Shown: positions 63,354-64,000 of the stretch, in pieces
Numbering within the stretch: the first letter of the stretch is position 1
How the letters are laid out: each line of letters opens with the position of its first letter
NCBI RefSeq assembly: GCF_001428545.1
Contig: NZ_LMHZ01000089.1
Span: forward strand, 1-64,000
Length of the DNA stretch: 64,000 nucleotides
Source of the DNA: Noviherbaspirillum sp. Root189
GTDB taxonomy: Bacteria > Pseudomonadota > Gammaproteobacteria > Burkholderiales > Burkholderiaceae_D
Reading direction: 5' to 3'
Translations under genes and position numbers: made by a program
The notes under the pieces: model-generated
What the model was told of the DNA's origin: nothing
What the model saw: the letters and a program-made list of their open reading frames with translations, nothing else
Databases searched by the model: none

Positions 63354-64000
63354 CTACTTGCGCGCGGCAATCGCCGTTTCGGCTTTCTTGACAAGTCCGC
63401 TGCCAATAGTCTTCGACCACTTGTCGTAGACCGGGCGTGTCAGCTTGCGGAATTCGTCGATTTCGGCCGGCGTCAGGCGGGTCACCTTGACGCCCTGTGC
63501 CTCGACTTCCTTGTAAAGGCTGTTGTCGCTTGCCGTCAGGCCTTTGCGTGCAATTGCGGTTTCTTCCTTGCCGGCTTGTATCGCGGCGGCACGCACTGCC
63601 TCCTGGTCTTCCTTGCTCCAGCTTTCCCACACTTTGCGGTTAACCACAAAGATCAGCGGGTCGGCGACATAGCCCCATTGGGTCAGGTGCTTCTGGCCAA
63701 CGGTGGCGATCTTGGCACCGAGGAACACGGAAATCGGATTTTCCTGGCCGTCCACCGCGCCGGATGCCAGCGCCGGTTGCGCATCGGCCCAGCTCATCTG
63801 CGTCGGGTTGGCGCCGAGCGCGGTAAACGTATCGTTGAACAGCGGCGAGCCGACGACACGGAACTTCATGCCTTTCATGTCAGCCGGTGTACGGATGTCG
63901 CGCTTGGAATTGCTGATTTCGCGGTAACCGTTCTCGCCCCAGGCAAGCGGCACCACGCCGTTCTTTTCGATGACCTTGAAAATGTCGGCGCCGACTTCGC
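63354..64000 (-). CDS. dctP: TRAP transporter substrate-binding protein DctP (partial, runs off the window)
   Basis: The C-terminal ~215 residues of a DctP receptor; the frame stays open past 64000 and the N-terminus lies outside. MKGMKFRVVGSPLFNDTFTALGANPTQMSW contains the invariant Arg (in F-R-V) that binds the ligand carboxylate, and SGAVDGQENPISVF the usual Q-E-N region. A DctP different from the TakP-like one at 7.1 kb, closer to the C4-dicarboxylate/sugar-acid group. First gene of the second TRAP operon. Confidence 0.9.
   Translation of the reverse strand, partial: EVGADIFKVIEKNGVVPLAWGENGYREISNSKRDIRTPADMKGMKFRVVGSPLFNDTFTALGANPTQMSWADAQPALASGAVDGQENPISVFLGAKIATVGQKHLTQWGYVADPLIFVVNRKVWESWSKEDQEAVRAAAIQAGKEETAIARKGLTASDNSLYKEVEAQGVKVTRLTPAEIDEFRKLTRPVYDKWSKTIGSGLVKKAETAIAARK

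Overview
The window looks like chromosomal DNA of a betaproteobacterium of the order Burkholderiales, most likely family Oxalobacteraceae (Herminiimonas, Herbaspirillum or Noviherbaspirillum type). This is inferred from the 5S rRNA 3' end, a Bug-type tripartite tricarboxylate receptor, two TRAP transporters, an NAD-linked soluble formate dehydrogenase of Fds type, a QseB/PmrA-QseC-like two-component system next to an HtrA protease, and moderate-to-high GC. No genus can be fixed from the sequence alone.

Layout. 1-1.8 kb: the end of an rRNA operon (5S 3' end plus terminator), three small orphan genes including a 2H-phosphoesterase-like protein, and a MITE-like repeat. 1.85-8.3 kb: a class A penicillin-binding protein convergent with a Tat-exported TRAP transporter operon (dctP-dctQ-dctM; the DctM carries an odd Pro/Glu-rich insert). 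8.6-16.3 kb: an AIM24-like protein, an unusual operon (AI-2E permease fused to a Rossmann-like and a GAF domain, then an MpaB-like oxygenase and a small WYL-like protein), a Rieske oxygenase and an EF-hand protein. 16.4-26.5 kb: a membrane-anchored Mrr-like nuclease, a NYN-LOTUS RNA-type protein, a 1193-residue PAS/GGDEF/EAL protein, an SDR enzyme, and a PAS hybrid histidine kinase whose N-terminus is split off by a one-base frameshift. 26.6-38 kb: two Hsp20 genes behind a sigma-32-like promoter, a DAGK-PAP2 lipid pair, a CAP-domain protein, a LysR-controlled AtuA/AtuA-like/Bug receptor operon, and a stress set (HPF, GNAT, Rnk, UspA). 38.6-43.3 kb: a deletion scar joining a truncated PAS gene to a truncated LysR gene, a GFA protein, a second repeat copy, and a Cache/PAS/GSDEF/EAL protein.

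43.5-49.3 kb holds a formate dehydrogenase locus: a ModE/LysR-type regulator divergent from a fused FdsG-FdsB flavoprotein and FdsA. An IS110-family element with a structured leader (candidate bridge RNA) lies downstream, followed by an HxlR regulator/MFS exporter pair with a twin operator and an inverted-repeat IS relic. 54.1-60.7 kb: a multi-PAS diguanylate cyclase with an AGDEF site, then response regulator, sensor kinase and HtrA, with a TTTAAG-N5-TTTAAG box in front of htrA. 60.8-64 kb: a DUF2127 protein and a second TRAP operon running off the right edge.

Taken together the genes describe a metabolically flexible, environmentally responsive organism: organic-acid uptake by high-affinity receptors, formate oxidation to NADH, heavy investment in cyclic-di-GMP and PAS-type sensing, and envelope and proteostasis stress responses. 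The accessory, recently rearranged points are 0.1-1.8 kb, 38.6-39.5 kb and 49.3-53.6 kb.
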